A stretch of 64,000 nt of DNA from Candidatus Electrothrix gigas (lineage in GTDB: Bacteria; Desulfobacterota; Desulfobulbia; Desulfobulbales; Desulfobulbaceae). Under the pieces are notes generated by a model that was not told where the DNA came from, did no database searches, and saw only the letters and a list, made by a program, of their open reading frames with translations. The position numbers were made by a program, and so were the translations under genes. The DNA lies in assembly GCA_022766165.1 (NCBI GenBank), contig QYLO01000006.1, forward strand, positions 1 to 64,000, in the 5' to 3' direction. Shown piece after piece: positions 34,228-44,236 of this stretch. Positions within the stretch are counted from its first letter, which is position 1. Every line of letters starts with the position of its first letter.

Positions 34228-35361
34228 CTATTTCTTTAATGGTAAGGGTAAGAGCCTTTCAACGTCTTCTTTCGAATAATGCATTGCTCTTGAAAGCTTG
34301 TTAGAAAACTTCCCTTGCAAATCATGAACAAAATAAGGATTGATATATTCCCATACCACTTCTTGTTCAGACGTTACCTGAAACATACGCCCCTTATTGG
34401 CTTCTGTGATAAACGTATTACCATTTGGCAGGCGTCTTGCGCTTGATCCGTAAAGACTGAAAAAATTATGAACTGGCGAATCCTCATATATCCATACAAA
34501 ATCAAAGGTTTCTGGATTAATTTCCACTACTCGTGAAAAAGGATATATCGTAGTCTTACGAGATACGCCGTTGTCAAAAGCAAGGATATTGCCGTTAGGC
34601 AGTATATTAGCATCATGAACATGCCCGAATTGGTCGTGTCCGAATCGCCATATGACCTGATTGGTTTTTTTGTCAATAATTATAATCTCTGAAAGATGTT
34701 TCAGACAAGCCATTATCTTGTCATCCCCTATGGGCCACAATGAGTTTATATGCGTCAGATCATTCCGGGGACTTGGCGGAGAAAGCGTGTAAAGACTGAA
34801 ATCTAGGTATTTGTAAGAAGGCCATTCCCATAGGATTTTTCCAAAAGCATCTACTTCCACAATCGTGTCAGCGAACATCTTATGTTGACCGCTTCCCGGT
34901 ACTCCGCCTTTTAATACCTTATCAATTTTTCGTGCAGTATCATAAGGAACAAGCTCCATTGATACATAAATAGCACCACCCGAATCTGTGCGTTGTGCAT
35001 CATGATGTTGATATTTTGCCCGATGTTCCCATACCACTTTGCATTTCGGATCTACTTCCTGTAATATACCGGATTTGAAGTTTATCCAATTTGGAATATA
35101 ATCCTCTTTCAAGATATCATCATTTGTGACTTTTCCCATATAAAAAAGGTTGCCATTAGGCAGAAGATAAGAATGATGAGGAGCATAGGGAAGATTCCAC
35201 TGATAGACGATTTCCCCTTTCAAATTGATGAGATTTACAGTATGCTCGGACTCACATAAGGGGTGAAACATAATATAACCGTCACATGCTTTTTCTTCAT
35301 CAAAAGCAGTCAGACCAGTTTTCGAGATACGAAGCTGAGTTTGTTGATTAATTGTAGACAC
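34228..35361 (-). CDS. Arylsulfotransferase (ASST)-like beta-propeller protein
   Basis: ASST moves sulfate between phenols using a phenyl-sulfate donor and an active-site His, without PAPS. The protein (377 aa) has repeated propeller blades (LPNGNLFYMG, LPNGNILAFDNG, LPNGNTFITEA) and family His clusters in YQHHDAQ, DLTHINSLW and GHVHDANILPNGN. Unlike periplasmic AssT it has no signal peptide (it starts MSTINQQTQLRISKTGL), so it is probably cytoplasmic. It lies 115 bp after the first U32-like gene and 115 bp before the sulfatase. Family assignment (Arylsulfotran) is fairly secure; enzymatic activity is not. Confidence 0.75.
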   Translation of the reverse strand: MSTINQQTQLRISKTGLTAFDEEKACDGYIMFHPLCESEHTVNLINLKGEIVYQWNLPYAPHHSYLLPNGNLFYMGKVTNDDILKEDYIPNWINFKSGILQEVDPKCKVVWEHRAKYQHHDAQRTDSGGAIYVSMELVPYDTARKIDKVLKGGVPGSGQHKMFADTIVEVDAFGKILWEWPSYKYLDFSLYTLSPPSPRNDLTHINSLWPIGDDKIMACLKHLSEIIIIDKKTNQVIWRFGHDQFGHVHDANILPNGNILAFDNGVSRKTTIYPFSRVVEINPETFDFVWIYEDSPVHNFFSLYGSSARRLPNGNTFITEANKGRMFQVTSEQEVVWEYINPYFVHDLQGKFSNKLSRAMHYSKEDVERLLPLPLKK

Positions 35362-35427
35362 TCTCTACCTCTTCATTTCTTTGTAAAAATTGTTTTAGAG
35401 TAAATTCTGCGATCCAGATTGAGAGAT

Positions 35428-36444
35428 TTATTCATTTATATGCTCGGCAATCCGATCCGCTATGGCCTGACACTCGGGACAAGCATCCCCTTGGCACTCG
35501 TTTCCCCATATATGCTCGAAATAAGGCTCGACATATTTCGCTTCCAGTTTTTTCAACAGAGTATTCTTGGTAAGAAAGGGTTTTTTTATCATATAATCCA
35601 GAACATTTCCGGAATAAGACCTTGACGCATAAATAGTCAAACATCGCATAATATCATCCGTCGGGAATGTTCTGCCTGACAGTTTGAAAATGGTGACACC
35701 TATATCAAGATATCTCGGAATATCCTCGGGTCTAATCCATGAGGATTTCATAAATTCATTAAAGTTTTTATGAAAAGTACCGTAGCACTGTGCGAACATC
35801 ATTTTCTGGAACTTTCTCAATCTTTCCGCCTCTACATTGGGGTCACCCACCATTGACTGATGCGCAAAACGATTGATACACTTTCGGACACAATTATTAT
35901 TGATGATGACTTCAATCGGAACCGCACATTCTTCGATAATTTTCCGCATCAGGGATAAGTTCCGAAGTTCGTCCTCGCTAATAATGAGACTATTATATCC
36001 CAGATCCAGAAACATCTTGGCCTGATCCACGCTGTTGACATAATTATTGAGACTGGTTCTGATGTCAAAAGAAAATTCATTGGATTTGATCATACGGGCC
36101 AGAAAAGGATGCGTAATAGTCAGGACATCAACTCCTATATCGCTGAGATATTTCAACTTATCTTTTATAAAGTCAAGATTCCCAAAATAGTGACTGGCAT
36201 TAAGAGAATTCAGAAGATAGTTGAATTTCATATCCTTTCCGACCATCATTTTTACATCCGATTCAAAGTCTGTCGGAGTGGGGTATCCAGTCTGGGTATT
36301 GCTACGACCACTGGCAAATGCATTATCCGTTCCGTAAAATTCATAGGTATGTTCATCCAATCCCGCATCAATCACACGCTTCACAATTTCGGAAGTGCCG
36401 TTGTAAGGAACTGCAAATATTTTTCTGGGTTCGTTTGTTTTCAT
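35428..36444 (-). CDS. U32-like Fe-S protein, tandem paralogue A
   Basis: A 338-aa soluble protein with hallmarks of the U32 group: VIINNNCVRKCINRFAHQS (U32: N-x-x-C-x3-C-x-x-R-x-x-H) and SSWIRPEDIPRYLDIGVTIF followed by KLSGR, which matches the U32 motif FIRPEDL...Y...G...FKI.GR. It ends with a Cys trio, CQGDACPEC. Known U32 proteins hydroxylate aromatic rings or RNA without O2 using a [4Fe-4S] cluster (UbiU-UbiV, RlhA, TrhP), or were called peptidases. About half of its residues match the neighbour at 36531-37565, so the two are tandem duplicates and may form a heterodimer as UbiU-UbiV do. No signal peptide. Confidence 0.65.
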   Translation of the reverse strand: MKTNEPRKIFAVPYNGTSEIVKRVIDAGLDEHTYEFYGTDNAFASGRSNTQTGYPTPTDFESDVKMMVGKDMKFNYLLNSLNASHYFGNLDFIKDKLKYLSDIGVDVLTITHPFLARMIKSNEFSFDIRTSLNNYVNSVDQAKMFLDLGYNSLIISEDELRNLSLMRKIIEECAVPIEVIINNNCVRKCINRFAHQSMVGDPNVEAERLRKFQKMMFAQCYGTFHKNFNEFMKSSWIRPEDIPRYLDIGVTIFKLSGRTFPTDDIMRCLTIYASRSYSGNVLDYMIKKPFLTKNTLLKKLEAKYVEPYFEHIWGNECQGDACPECQAIADRIAEHINE

Positions 36445-36530
36445 ATCACCTTGTTTCCTGATGTTCCTGGTTCCTTCAGAGCTCTAGAGTTGCAAGTTAT
36501 TGATACTGATTTCCACCTGAAGGCGAAGGT

Positions 36531-37565
36531 TTACACCCTGCCCTGTGGAAATAAAAGATTTTCTTTTTTCAGGGCCTCTGTAATCTGATCCGCTATGACC
36601 TGACACTTGGGGCAATTGTCTCTTTCACAGTCGTTCCATACATGCTCGAAATAAGGCTCCACATATTTTGCTTCCAGTTTTTTCAGTCCGTAATGCGACG
36701 GTACGCCCTTTGTGGCGAGGTAATCCAGAACATTTCCGGTATAAGAACCTGATGCATAAATACTCAGGCATCGCAAGATATAATCTGTCGGCCCCTGCCT
36801 GCCTGTCAGTTTGAAAAGGCTGACACCTATCGCAAGATATCGCTCCAGATCTTCGGGCCTCACCCAGCAGCTTTTGAGAAACATACTTAGATTGCTGCGA
36901 TAAACCGAGCTGCATAGTGCAAATGCTAGATTTTGGAATTTTTTTCCTCCTTCGTCATCTATATAAGGATCCGATGAGATTGACTGGTGGGAAAAGCGAT
37001 GAATACATTTCCTGGTACAGGTATTGTTGATCATGACCTCGACAGGCACTTTGCATGCTTTGACAATTTTCTGTATCAGAGGGATATTGCGAAGTTCGTC
37101 CTCATCAATGATGAGGCTGTCATATCCTGCTTCCAAGAACATTTCGGCTTGATCCACGCATTCAATAAAATTATTAACACTGTTTCGAATGTGGAAGTCA
37201 AATCCCTTTGACCTGATGTTTCTGACCATAAAAGGATGAACTATCGTGAGGATAGTGACTCCCATATCTCTGAGCTGCTTCAGCTTTTCTTCTATAAGCT
37301 CCCAGTTGGCAATATAGTAATCCATGTGGGTTCCATTCAGAAGATAGTTGAACTTGATGTCGTTTTCCAGCATCAGTTTCACATCCGATTCAAAGTCTTC
37401 AGGAGAGGGGAATCCGGTATTAATATTGGTACGTCCGCTGATAAAAGCATTATCTGTTCCGTAAAACTCATAAGTTTGTTCATGCAATCCCGTATCAATT
37501 ACACTCTTTACTAGTTCGGTGGTTCCATTGTAAGGAACGGCAAATACTTTTCGGTCAATAATCAT
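36531..37565 (-). CDS. U32-like Fe-S protein, tandem paralogue B
   Basis: A 344-aa paralogue of the preceding protein. Both share KxFAVPYNGTxE, TYEFYGTDNAF, LIIxEDELRN, the C-x3-C-x3-F/R-F-x-H-Q-S motif (NNTCTRKCIHRFSHQS) and the W-x-R-P-E-D-L...FKLTGR motif. It too ends in a Cys trio (CERDNCPKC). First gene of the row. Its ATG (37565) lies 7 bp from the inverted repeat 37573-37604, so part of its ribosome-binding region (TTTTTAGGTAAAACGCT) is repeat sequence. Function inferred from family: a cluster-dependent hydroxylase or an Fe-S carrier. Confidence 0.65.
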   Translation of the reverse strand: MIIDRKVFAVPYNGTTELVKSVIDTGLHEQTYEFYGTDNAFISGRTNINTGFPSPEDFESDVKLMLENDIKFNYLLNGTHMDYYIANWELIEEKLKQLRDMGVTILTIVHPFMVRNIRSKGFDFHIRNSVNNFIECVDQAEMFLEAGYDSLIIDEDELRNIPLIQKIVKACKVPVEVMINNTCTRKCIHRFSHQSISSDPYIDDEGGKKFQNLAFALCSSVYRSNLSMFLKSCWVRPEDLERYLAIGVSLFKLTGRQGPTDYILRCLSIYASGSYTGNVLDYLATKGVPSHYGLKKLEAKYVEPYFEHVWNDCERDNCPKCQVIADQITEALKKENLLFPQGRV

Positions 37566-37572
37566 AGCGTTT

Positions 37573-37604
37573 TACCTAAAAATGGCAATTTATTTAGCTT
37601 TTAT
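37573..37604. repeat. 32-bp inverted repeat, right copy
   Basis: Exact reverse complement of 32344-32375. It lies directly upstream of the U32-like gene B. Sequence homology to the MITE ends at 37604, so this copy is an end only, not a full element. Confidence 0.9.
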
Positions 37605-37614
37605 TCGTCCTGGC

Positions 37615-37721
37615 ACTGGTTCCGCTTGGTTCAGCTGTTAACTCCTCTTAATCTTAAAACATCTTCAAGGGTCAATCCTTCTCCAATAACACCTAACGTT
37701 ACCGCCACTGGTTCCGTTTGG
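37615..37721 (+). repeat. Direct repeat pair ACTGGTTCCGYTTGG
   Basis: Copies at 37615-37629 and 37707-37721, one mismatch, 92 bp apart, in the 181 bp between the inverted repeat and atpC. Purpose unknown; it could be scars of earlier insertions. No terminator for the atp operon is seen here. Confidence 0.55.
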
Positions 37722-37785
37722 GTTCAAAACAACCCTAAATCAAGCAATTATGTCACATTTGTCATGCTGATTTCGTGCTATTCTA

Positions 37786-38202
37786 TCAGATTGTTGTCCG
37801 TTGCGCAACAGCTAATCGAGCAACAGAGCGCTGTAATGCTGCCTCAGCTCGAATGCGGTCAAGATCATCAGCATGAGCAATATCCCTTGCCAGCCGCTTT
37901 TCTGCCCGTTCTTTTGCCTGTAACGCACGATCTACATCAATATCATGCCCGTACTCGGCAGTTTCCACTAAAAACGTGATTTTATTATTCGACACCTCAG
38001 CAAAACCGGCGCTGACCATCAGGTACTTTTCCCCTTTATCCTTTTTAAAGATCAAGGTACCTGTTTTAATTGCACTCAAAAGTGGCGCATGATTGGCCAG
38101 CACACCAAACTCACCATCAACACCGGGCGCAGTGACAATGTCCACATCCTCGCTGACAACCGACCCCTTGGGAGTTACTACTTCAAGATAAATTTGTGCC
38201 AT
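37786..38202 (-). CDS. atpC: ATP synthase F1 epsilon subunit
   Basis: Central-stalk subunit that couples rotation and inhibits hydrolysis. The N-terminal beta-sandwich (residues 1-85) begins [20 protein letters not shown] and includes [19 protein letters not shown]. The C-terminal two-helix hairpin ends AVAQRTTI. Full length at 138 aa. Last gene of the operon. Its 3' end has a diverged, frameshifted counterpart at 24042-24207 in the same orientation, and no terminator follows it. Confidence 0.97.
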   Translation of the reverse strand: MAQIYLEVVTPKGSVVSEDVDIVTAPGVDGEFGVLANHAPLLSAIKTGTLIFKKDKGEKYLMVSAGFAEVSNNKITFLVETAEYGHDIDVDRALQAKERAEKRLARDIAHADDLDRIRAEAALQRSVARLAVAQRTTI

Positions 38203-38238
38203 TATTTGTTACCCCTGCCCTGAATTCTCCTGAACAAA

Positions 38239-39705
<1,467 letters not shown>

Positions 39706-39714
39706 TTATTCGTA

Positions 39715-40611
39715 TCAGCCCTTCAGTGCCTCAGCACCACCGACGATATCCATAAGATCGCCGGTAATGGCCGCCTGGCGAGCCTTATTGTACAGTTGCG
39801 TTAACTCTTTGATAATATCCCCACATGCATTTGTTGCATTATCCATAGCCGCCATTCGAGCTGCATGTTCACCTGCTGCAACCTCAATCATGGCATGATA
39901 GACCTGTACATTGAGATGCAGCGGAAGCAGGCCATCCATAATCTGCTCTGGGTCTGGCTCATAGATATATTCAACAGCAGAACCGGCACCTTTCCCTTTG
40001 TTATCTGTACCCTCTTCTGTACCCTCTTGCTGTTCAGGCGGCTGAATAGGCAGCAAGGTTGTTGCTGTTGCCTGCTGTTTCGCCATAGAGACAAAACGGG
40101 CATAGACGAGCCGTACCTCATCAGCCTCTCCTAGGAGGAAATTCGTCATGGTACTTTGAGATATCTGTCGGGCATTAAACATCTGAAAGGTACCCATGAT
40201 GTCCTTATGCGATTTACGAATTTTCCCAGACCGCTTAAATGCCTGATTTGCCTTGTTACCCACTGTAATCAGGGTTACCTCTTTTCCCTCAGCCTCAAAT
40301 TGATCTATCAGTTGCTGTGCCTTTGCAACAATATTGGCGTTAAAACTTCCGCACAGACCTCGATCTGAGGTGATAACAATGAGTTCAACAGAATCTACCT
40401 CACGGACCTGCATGAGCGGTTGATTATTGCTCACGCCACCAGAGAGGTTGTGCATGGCAGCGGCAAATTTTTCCGCATAAGGCCGAAAGGACTCCATTTT
40501 CTCCTCTGCCCCACGTAACTTTGCCGAAGCCACCATGTGCATGGCCTTGGTAATCTGCGAGGTTTTAGAAACACCTTCTATTTTATTCTTAACATCCTTT
40601 AATCCAGGCAT
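39715..40611 (-). CDS. atpG: ATP synthase F1 gamma subunit
   Basis: Rotor shaft. It begins with MPGLKDVKNKIEGVSKTSQI and ends AAITGDLMDIVGGAEALKG, both typical; TSDRGLCGSFNANI is the signature. A low-complexity insert (QQEGTEEGTDNKGKGAG, about residues 194-211) lengthens the subunit slightly to 298 aa. Downstream of atpA by 51 bp. Confidence 0.97.
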   Translation of the reverse strand: MPGLKDVKNKIEGVSKTSQITKAMHMVASAKLRGAEEKMESFRPYAEKFAAAMHNLSGGVSNNQPLMQVREVDSVELIVITSDRGLCGSFNANIVAKAQQLIDQFEAEGKEVTLITVGNKANQAFKRSGKIRKSHKDIMGTFQMFNARQISQSTMTNFLLGEADEVRLVYARFVSMAKQQATATTLLPIQPPEQQEGTEEGTDNKGKGAGSAVEYIYEPDPEQIMDGLLPLHLNVQVYHAMIEVAAGEHAARMAAMDNATNACGDIIKELTQLYNKARQAAITGDLMDIVGGAEALKG

Positions 40612-40662
40612 CTGATCAGTTCCTTGCTCTTCAAGTTCAATTCACTCCCTTAACGCAGACCC

Positions 40663-42186
40663 TTAATCCAGACCCTTGGTCGCTTTAAACGCCTCACCAA
40701 AAGCAGTCAGCGTTTTTGTGATTTTTTCATCCAGCGCATCAGAAATCTCTTGTTGTTCCTGCAATTCACTAAAGATTGATGGCTCGTTTGTCTCAATATA
40801 GTCATACATATCTTGCTCGTAATCATCAAGGATATCAACTGGGAACTCATCCAGAAAACCCTTGGTACCGGCAAAGATGATAACAACCTGCTTTTCCATG
40901 GGCAGAGGCTGATATTGAGGCTGTTTGAGGATCTCAACGAGCCGTTCACCACGGGTCAACTGGGCCTGAGTGGCTGCATCTAAATCCGAACCAAAGCCGG
41001 CAAAGGCTGCCAACTCGCGATACTGAGCCAAGTCAAGGCGCAGCGTACCAGCGACCTGCTTCATAGCCTTTACCTGCGCTGCACCACCAACACGGGAAAC
41101 AGAAATACCGACGTTGATGGCCGGACGAACCCCTGCAAAGAAGAGACTCGGCTCTAAAAAGACCTGACCGTCAGTAATAGAGATAACATTGGTCGGGATA
41201 AAGGCGGAAACATCACCTGCTTGGGTTTCAATAATGGGCAAGGCTGTCATGGAACCGGAACCCAGCTTGTCGCTGACCTTGGCTGAACGCTCCAGTAAAC
41301 GGGAGTGGTTAAAGAAGATATCCCCAGGATATGCCTCACGTCCTGGCGGACGACGGAGCAGTAGGGACAGCTCACGATAGGCGACTGCCTGCTTGGAAAG
41401 ATCATCATATATAATCAGAGCATGCTGACCGCTGTCGCGCCAGTACTCGGCCATTGCGCAGCCGACCATGGCAGAGACGTACTGCATGGGCGCAGGATCG
41501 GAAGCACAGGCCGCAACCACAGTGGTGTACTTCATAGCACCGTGCTTTCGCAAAGCCTCGACCACCAGAGCAACCGTGGATTTTTTCTGACCCGTGGCAA
41601 CGTACACGCAATGCACATCGGTATTTTTCTGGGCAATGATGGCATCAACGCAGAGAGCGGTTTTGCCGATCTGGCGATCACCAATAATCAGCTCACGCTG
41701 TCCGCGGCCCACCGGGGTCATGGCATCAACCGCCTTATAGCCGGTGTAGCAGGGTTCATGCACTCCCTTACGGGCAATAACACCAGGAGCCATCACCTCC
41801 ATCTTCCGGGTTTCTTTTGCATCAATTGGCCCCTTTCCATCAATGGGCAGGCCGATACCGTCAACAACCCGTCCTTCCAGTTCTGGCCCCACAGGAACCT
41901 CGGCAATTTTTCCGGTTCGTTTAACAATGTCACCTTCTTTAATATGACGGACATCACCCATGACCGCAACACCAACATTATCCTCTTCCAGGTTCAATGC
42001 GAGTCCCATGATATTGCCTGGAAACTCCAGCAGCTCCATGGCCTGACAGTTCTCCACACCGTAGACACGGGCGATACCATCACCGACCGAAAGGACTGTT
42101 CCGGTTTCTTTCAAATCAATATCGCTGGCATAACCGGCAATCTGATCCTTTATGATCCGACTGATTTCTGAGGCTTTGATCTGCAT
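40663..42186 (-). CDS. atpA: ATP synthase F1 alpha subunit
   Basis: Non-catalytic nucleotide-binding subunit, 507 aa. The P-loop is GDRQIGKTA, and [17 protein letters not shown] and [16 protein letters not shown] are diagnostic. Conserved Arg finger region [10 protein letters not shown] is present. It is 4 bp downstream of atpH, so likely coupled. Confidence 0.98.
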   Translation of the reverse strand: MQIKASEISRIIKDQIAGYASDIDLKETGTVLSVGDGIARVYGVENCQAMELLEFPGNIMGLALNLEEDNVGVAVMGDVRHIKEGDIVKRTGKIAEVPVGPELEGRVVDGIGLPIDGKGPIDAKETRKMEVMAPGVIARKGVHEPCYTGYKAVDAMTPVGRGQRELIIGDRQIGKTALCVDAIIAQKNTDVHCVYVATGQKKSTVALVVEALRKHGAMKYTTVVAACASDPAPMQYVSAMVGCAMAEYWRDSGQHALIIYDDLSKQAVAYRELSLLLRRPPGREAYPGDIFFNHSRLLERSAKVSDKLGSGSMTALPIIETQAGDVSAFIPTNVISITDGQVFLEPSLFFAGVRPAINVGISVSRVGGAAQVKAMKQVAGTLRLDLAQYRELAAFAGFGSDLDAATQAQLTRGERLVEILKQPQYQPLPMEKQVVIIFAGTKGFLDEFPVDILDDYEQDMYDYIETNEPSIFSELQEQQEISDALDEKITKTLTAFGEAFKATKGLD

Positions 42187-42190
42187 CTGA

Positions 42191-42739
42191 CTATTCTCTC
42201 CCCTTGATAGATTCTTTTAATCCATTAAGTTGTGTTCTAATACTTCCGTCCAACACCAGATCTCCGACTCTAGCGATCATACCACCGATAAGCGAGGGGT
42301 CAACCTGTGTTTCAAGAATTACCTTGTTACCTGTAATGTCTTCCAGCTTTGCTTGGATTTTACCAAGCAGTACATCATCAAGCTCTATTGCTGACGTGAC
42401 ACGCCCATGACTGATATTTTTTTCAAGATCAAGCATGCCACGAACTTCTGCTGCCACCTCCCGTAATACATCAATCCGTTTCCGCTCCACTAAGAGGTTA
42501 AGAAAGGCGATCATAAGGGCGTCCGCCCCTGCGGCTTCCGCAATCGCAGTCATCACCTTATGTCTGGCTTCAAGTGGATACAGCGGGTTAATAAGGGTTT
42601 CAGCAACCTCAAGTTCGGGATCATCAAAAAGATCAGCAAGAGTACTCAGTGTCTCTGCATAGCTGTCAACAGTCCCGTTTTCCTGGCCAAGCCGAAAAAT
42701 CGCTCTGGCATATCGTTTTGCTACAACTGTCTGTTTCAC
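42191..42739 (-). CDS. atpH: ATP synthase F1 delta subunit
   Basis: Peripheral-stalk clamp (OSCP), 182 aa. The N-terminal helical bundle starts [15 protein letters not shown]. The C-terminal region [22 protein letters not shown] is the OSCP signature. It overlaps atpF by 4 bp (ATGA). Confidence 0.96.
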   Translation of the reverse strand: MKQTVVAKRYARAIFRLGQENGTVDSYAETLSTLADLFDDPELEVAETLINPLYPLEARHKVMTAIAEAAGADALMIAFLNLLVERKRIDVLREVAAEVRGMLDLEKNISHGRVTSAIELDDVLLGKIQAKLEDITGNKVILETQVDPSLIGGMIARVGDLVLDGSIRTQLNGLKESIKGRE

Positions 42740-43470
42740 TGTACTGCACCCACACGTTCAAGATACTGTTCAGTGATCGCCACCTGATCTTCTTTCGTCA
42801 GGTTCTTCACGATCAACTCCTCAGCCATGATAACTGCCTGCTCTGCAATTTCTGTTTGCAAGGAACTCTTTGCCTGGGCAAGCGTTTCCTGAACAGAAAC
42901 CTCAGCCTGACGTTGTATTTCCTTTGCAGCGGTCTCGGCCTCAGCAAGAATTCTGGTTTTTTCCTTTTCAGCCATTGCCTTGGCCTTGTTCACGAGTTTT
43001 GTCAGCTCGTCTTCCATTCCGGCTAAACGCACCTCAAAGGCTTTATATGTCTGCTCGGCCTCATCACGTCTTGCCTGCATGGCTTCTAACTCATCCTTAA
43101 TCTCCTGTCGTCTGCCACCTAAACTCGTTGCAATGGGTTTGGCAAGAAATTTAACCAAAATAAAGATAAGGACTGCAAAGTTCAAGATCCGCCAGAAAAG
43201 GTCTTTCAGTTTTGCTGCTGTCAACATCGGTGCATGATGTTCTGCATGCCCTGAATTTGTCCCAACATGTTCAACAGCATCTTCCGCAACATGCCCTCTG
43301 GCCTGCTGTTGCTCCTGCATAACTTCCTGCGTAACAGCATGCTCCTCGCCATGTTCACCCGCAAAACACGGCGCAAGCATTCCTCCGCATACGCCAACAA
43401 CGAACAGCATTGTAACGACTTTAATGATTGCAATGATTGGAATATTTTTTTTCATTGTTCGAGCTTTCAT
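42736..43470 (-). CDS. atpF: ATP synthase F0 b subunit with an N-terminal extension
   Basis: Peripheral-stalk subunit, 244 aa and longer than the usual 156. The canonical part starts near residue 85 with a membrane helix (LNFAVLIFILVKFLAKPI) and a long dimerising coiled coil. Ahead of it are a signal-like helix (about 10-37: IPIIAIIKVVTMLFVVGVCG) and a His/Glu-rich segment (GHVAEDAVEHVGTNSGHAEHH), probably periplasmic. Similar extensions are known in Deltaproteobacterial b subunits. It overlaps atpX by 4 bp. Confidence 0.93.
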   Translation of the reverse strand: MKARTMKKNIPIIAIIKVVTMLFVVGVCGGMLAPCFAGEHGEEHAVTQEVMQEQQQARGHVAEDAVEHVGTNSGHAEHHAPMLTAAKLKDLFWRILNFAVLIFILVKFLAKPIATSLGGRRQEIKDELEAMQARRDEAEQTYKAFEVRLAGMEDELTKLVNKAKAMAEKEKTRILAEAETAAKEIQRQAEVSVQETLAQAKSSLQTEIAEQAVIMAEELIVKNLTKEDQVAITEQYLERVGAVQ

Positions 43471-43913
43471 GCTAAACTCCTTCCCAATATTTTCGTGGCC
43501 ATCTCCTGAGCAAAGACTTCCGTGCTGTCCAGTAATTTTTCCCGAGTTTCCTTCAACTCGGCATGAACTTGGGCTACCTGCTTTTCTTTTTTTTGTTCTG
43601 CTTCGGCACGAACTTTTGCCAGTTGTGCTGCGCCAGCTCGTGCTGCCTCATTTTTGGCCTTATCTAATGCTTCCTTAGCCTGCGCTGATGCCTCTCGCAT
43701 CTTTTTATCCACAGTGGCCTGACGATCTTTGGCGTTTCGCTCGTATTTTTCAATATCATCGCTCAGAGTATCTAGCTCATCCTGCCGTTTCTCCATAATC
43801 TCAATAACGGGCTTATACAAAACCTTATTCAGAATAAACATTAACGCAATCATATTAATGATGTGAATGAGCACCGTGATATCAATTGAAATCATATAAC
43901 CACTCCCCGACAA
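43467..43913 (-). CDS. atpX: ATP synthase F0 b' subunit
   Basis: Second, divergent b-type subunit, 148 aa. One membrane helix near residues 7-28 (ITVLIHIINMIALMFILNKV) is followed by a charged coiled coil (EKRQDELDTLSDDIEKYERN). It pairs with AtpF as a b/b' heterodimer, as in photosynthetic and delta-proteobacterial enzymes. First gene of the operon; GGGGAG precedes its ATG. The a and c subunits (atpB, atpE) must be encoded elsewhere. Confidence 0.93.
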   Translation of the reverse strand: MSGSGYMISIDITVLIHIINMIALMFILNKVLYKPVIEIMEKRQDELDTLSDDIEKYERNAKDRQATVDKKMREASAQAKEALDKAKNEAARAGAAQLAKVRAEAEQKKEKQVAQVHAELKETREKLLDSTEVFAQEMATKILGRSLA

Positions 43914-44189
43914 CTCTTGAAAAGAATTTTTTATTTTAACAAAATTGAAAACAAATTGAAGTAAGGATAAGAGCTTTACAAAAATTACATTATTTTGTCA
44001 AATATTTTTTCTTCCCCCCTTTTTCCCTATCTCAAGTACATTGATGACAAGAAACCAATATCATTACTTAGAAAATCAGTTTTTTACTTTTTGCGGTATA
44101 TAGTGAGACTTTTCCTGACAAATTTGTACTTCTTTAAGAAGTTCATACGGAGCAACACAGCAACACCTTTTAAAATGGTTTCAATCCAA

Positions 44190-44222
44190 GGCGGTTGACG
44201 AAAAAAACGTATATCAACCGCC
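44190..44222. other. Hairpin in the gap 43914-44236
   Basis: GGCGGTTGA and TCAACCGCC form a perfect 9-bp stem with a 15-nt A-rich loop, just past the stop of the SLOG-like gene. There is no T-run after the stem on the minus strand, so termination is uncertain. The remaining 270 bp is A/T-rich and holds the leader of the atp operon; no gene seen. Confidence 0.5.
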
Positions 44223-44236
44223 CATCGGCACGCAGC

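Noticed and set aside
37626..37979. Plus-strand open frame over the atpC 3' end
   Set aside because: Antisense to atpC and to spacer repeats; no start signal or family resemblance.
41422..42171. Long plus-strand open frame (249 codons) within atpA
   Set aside because: Shadow of atpA in the opposite strand; atpA is certain by its motifs.
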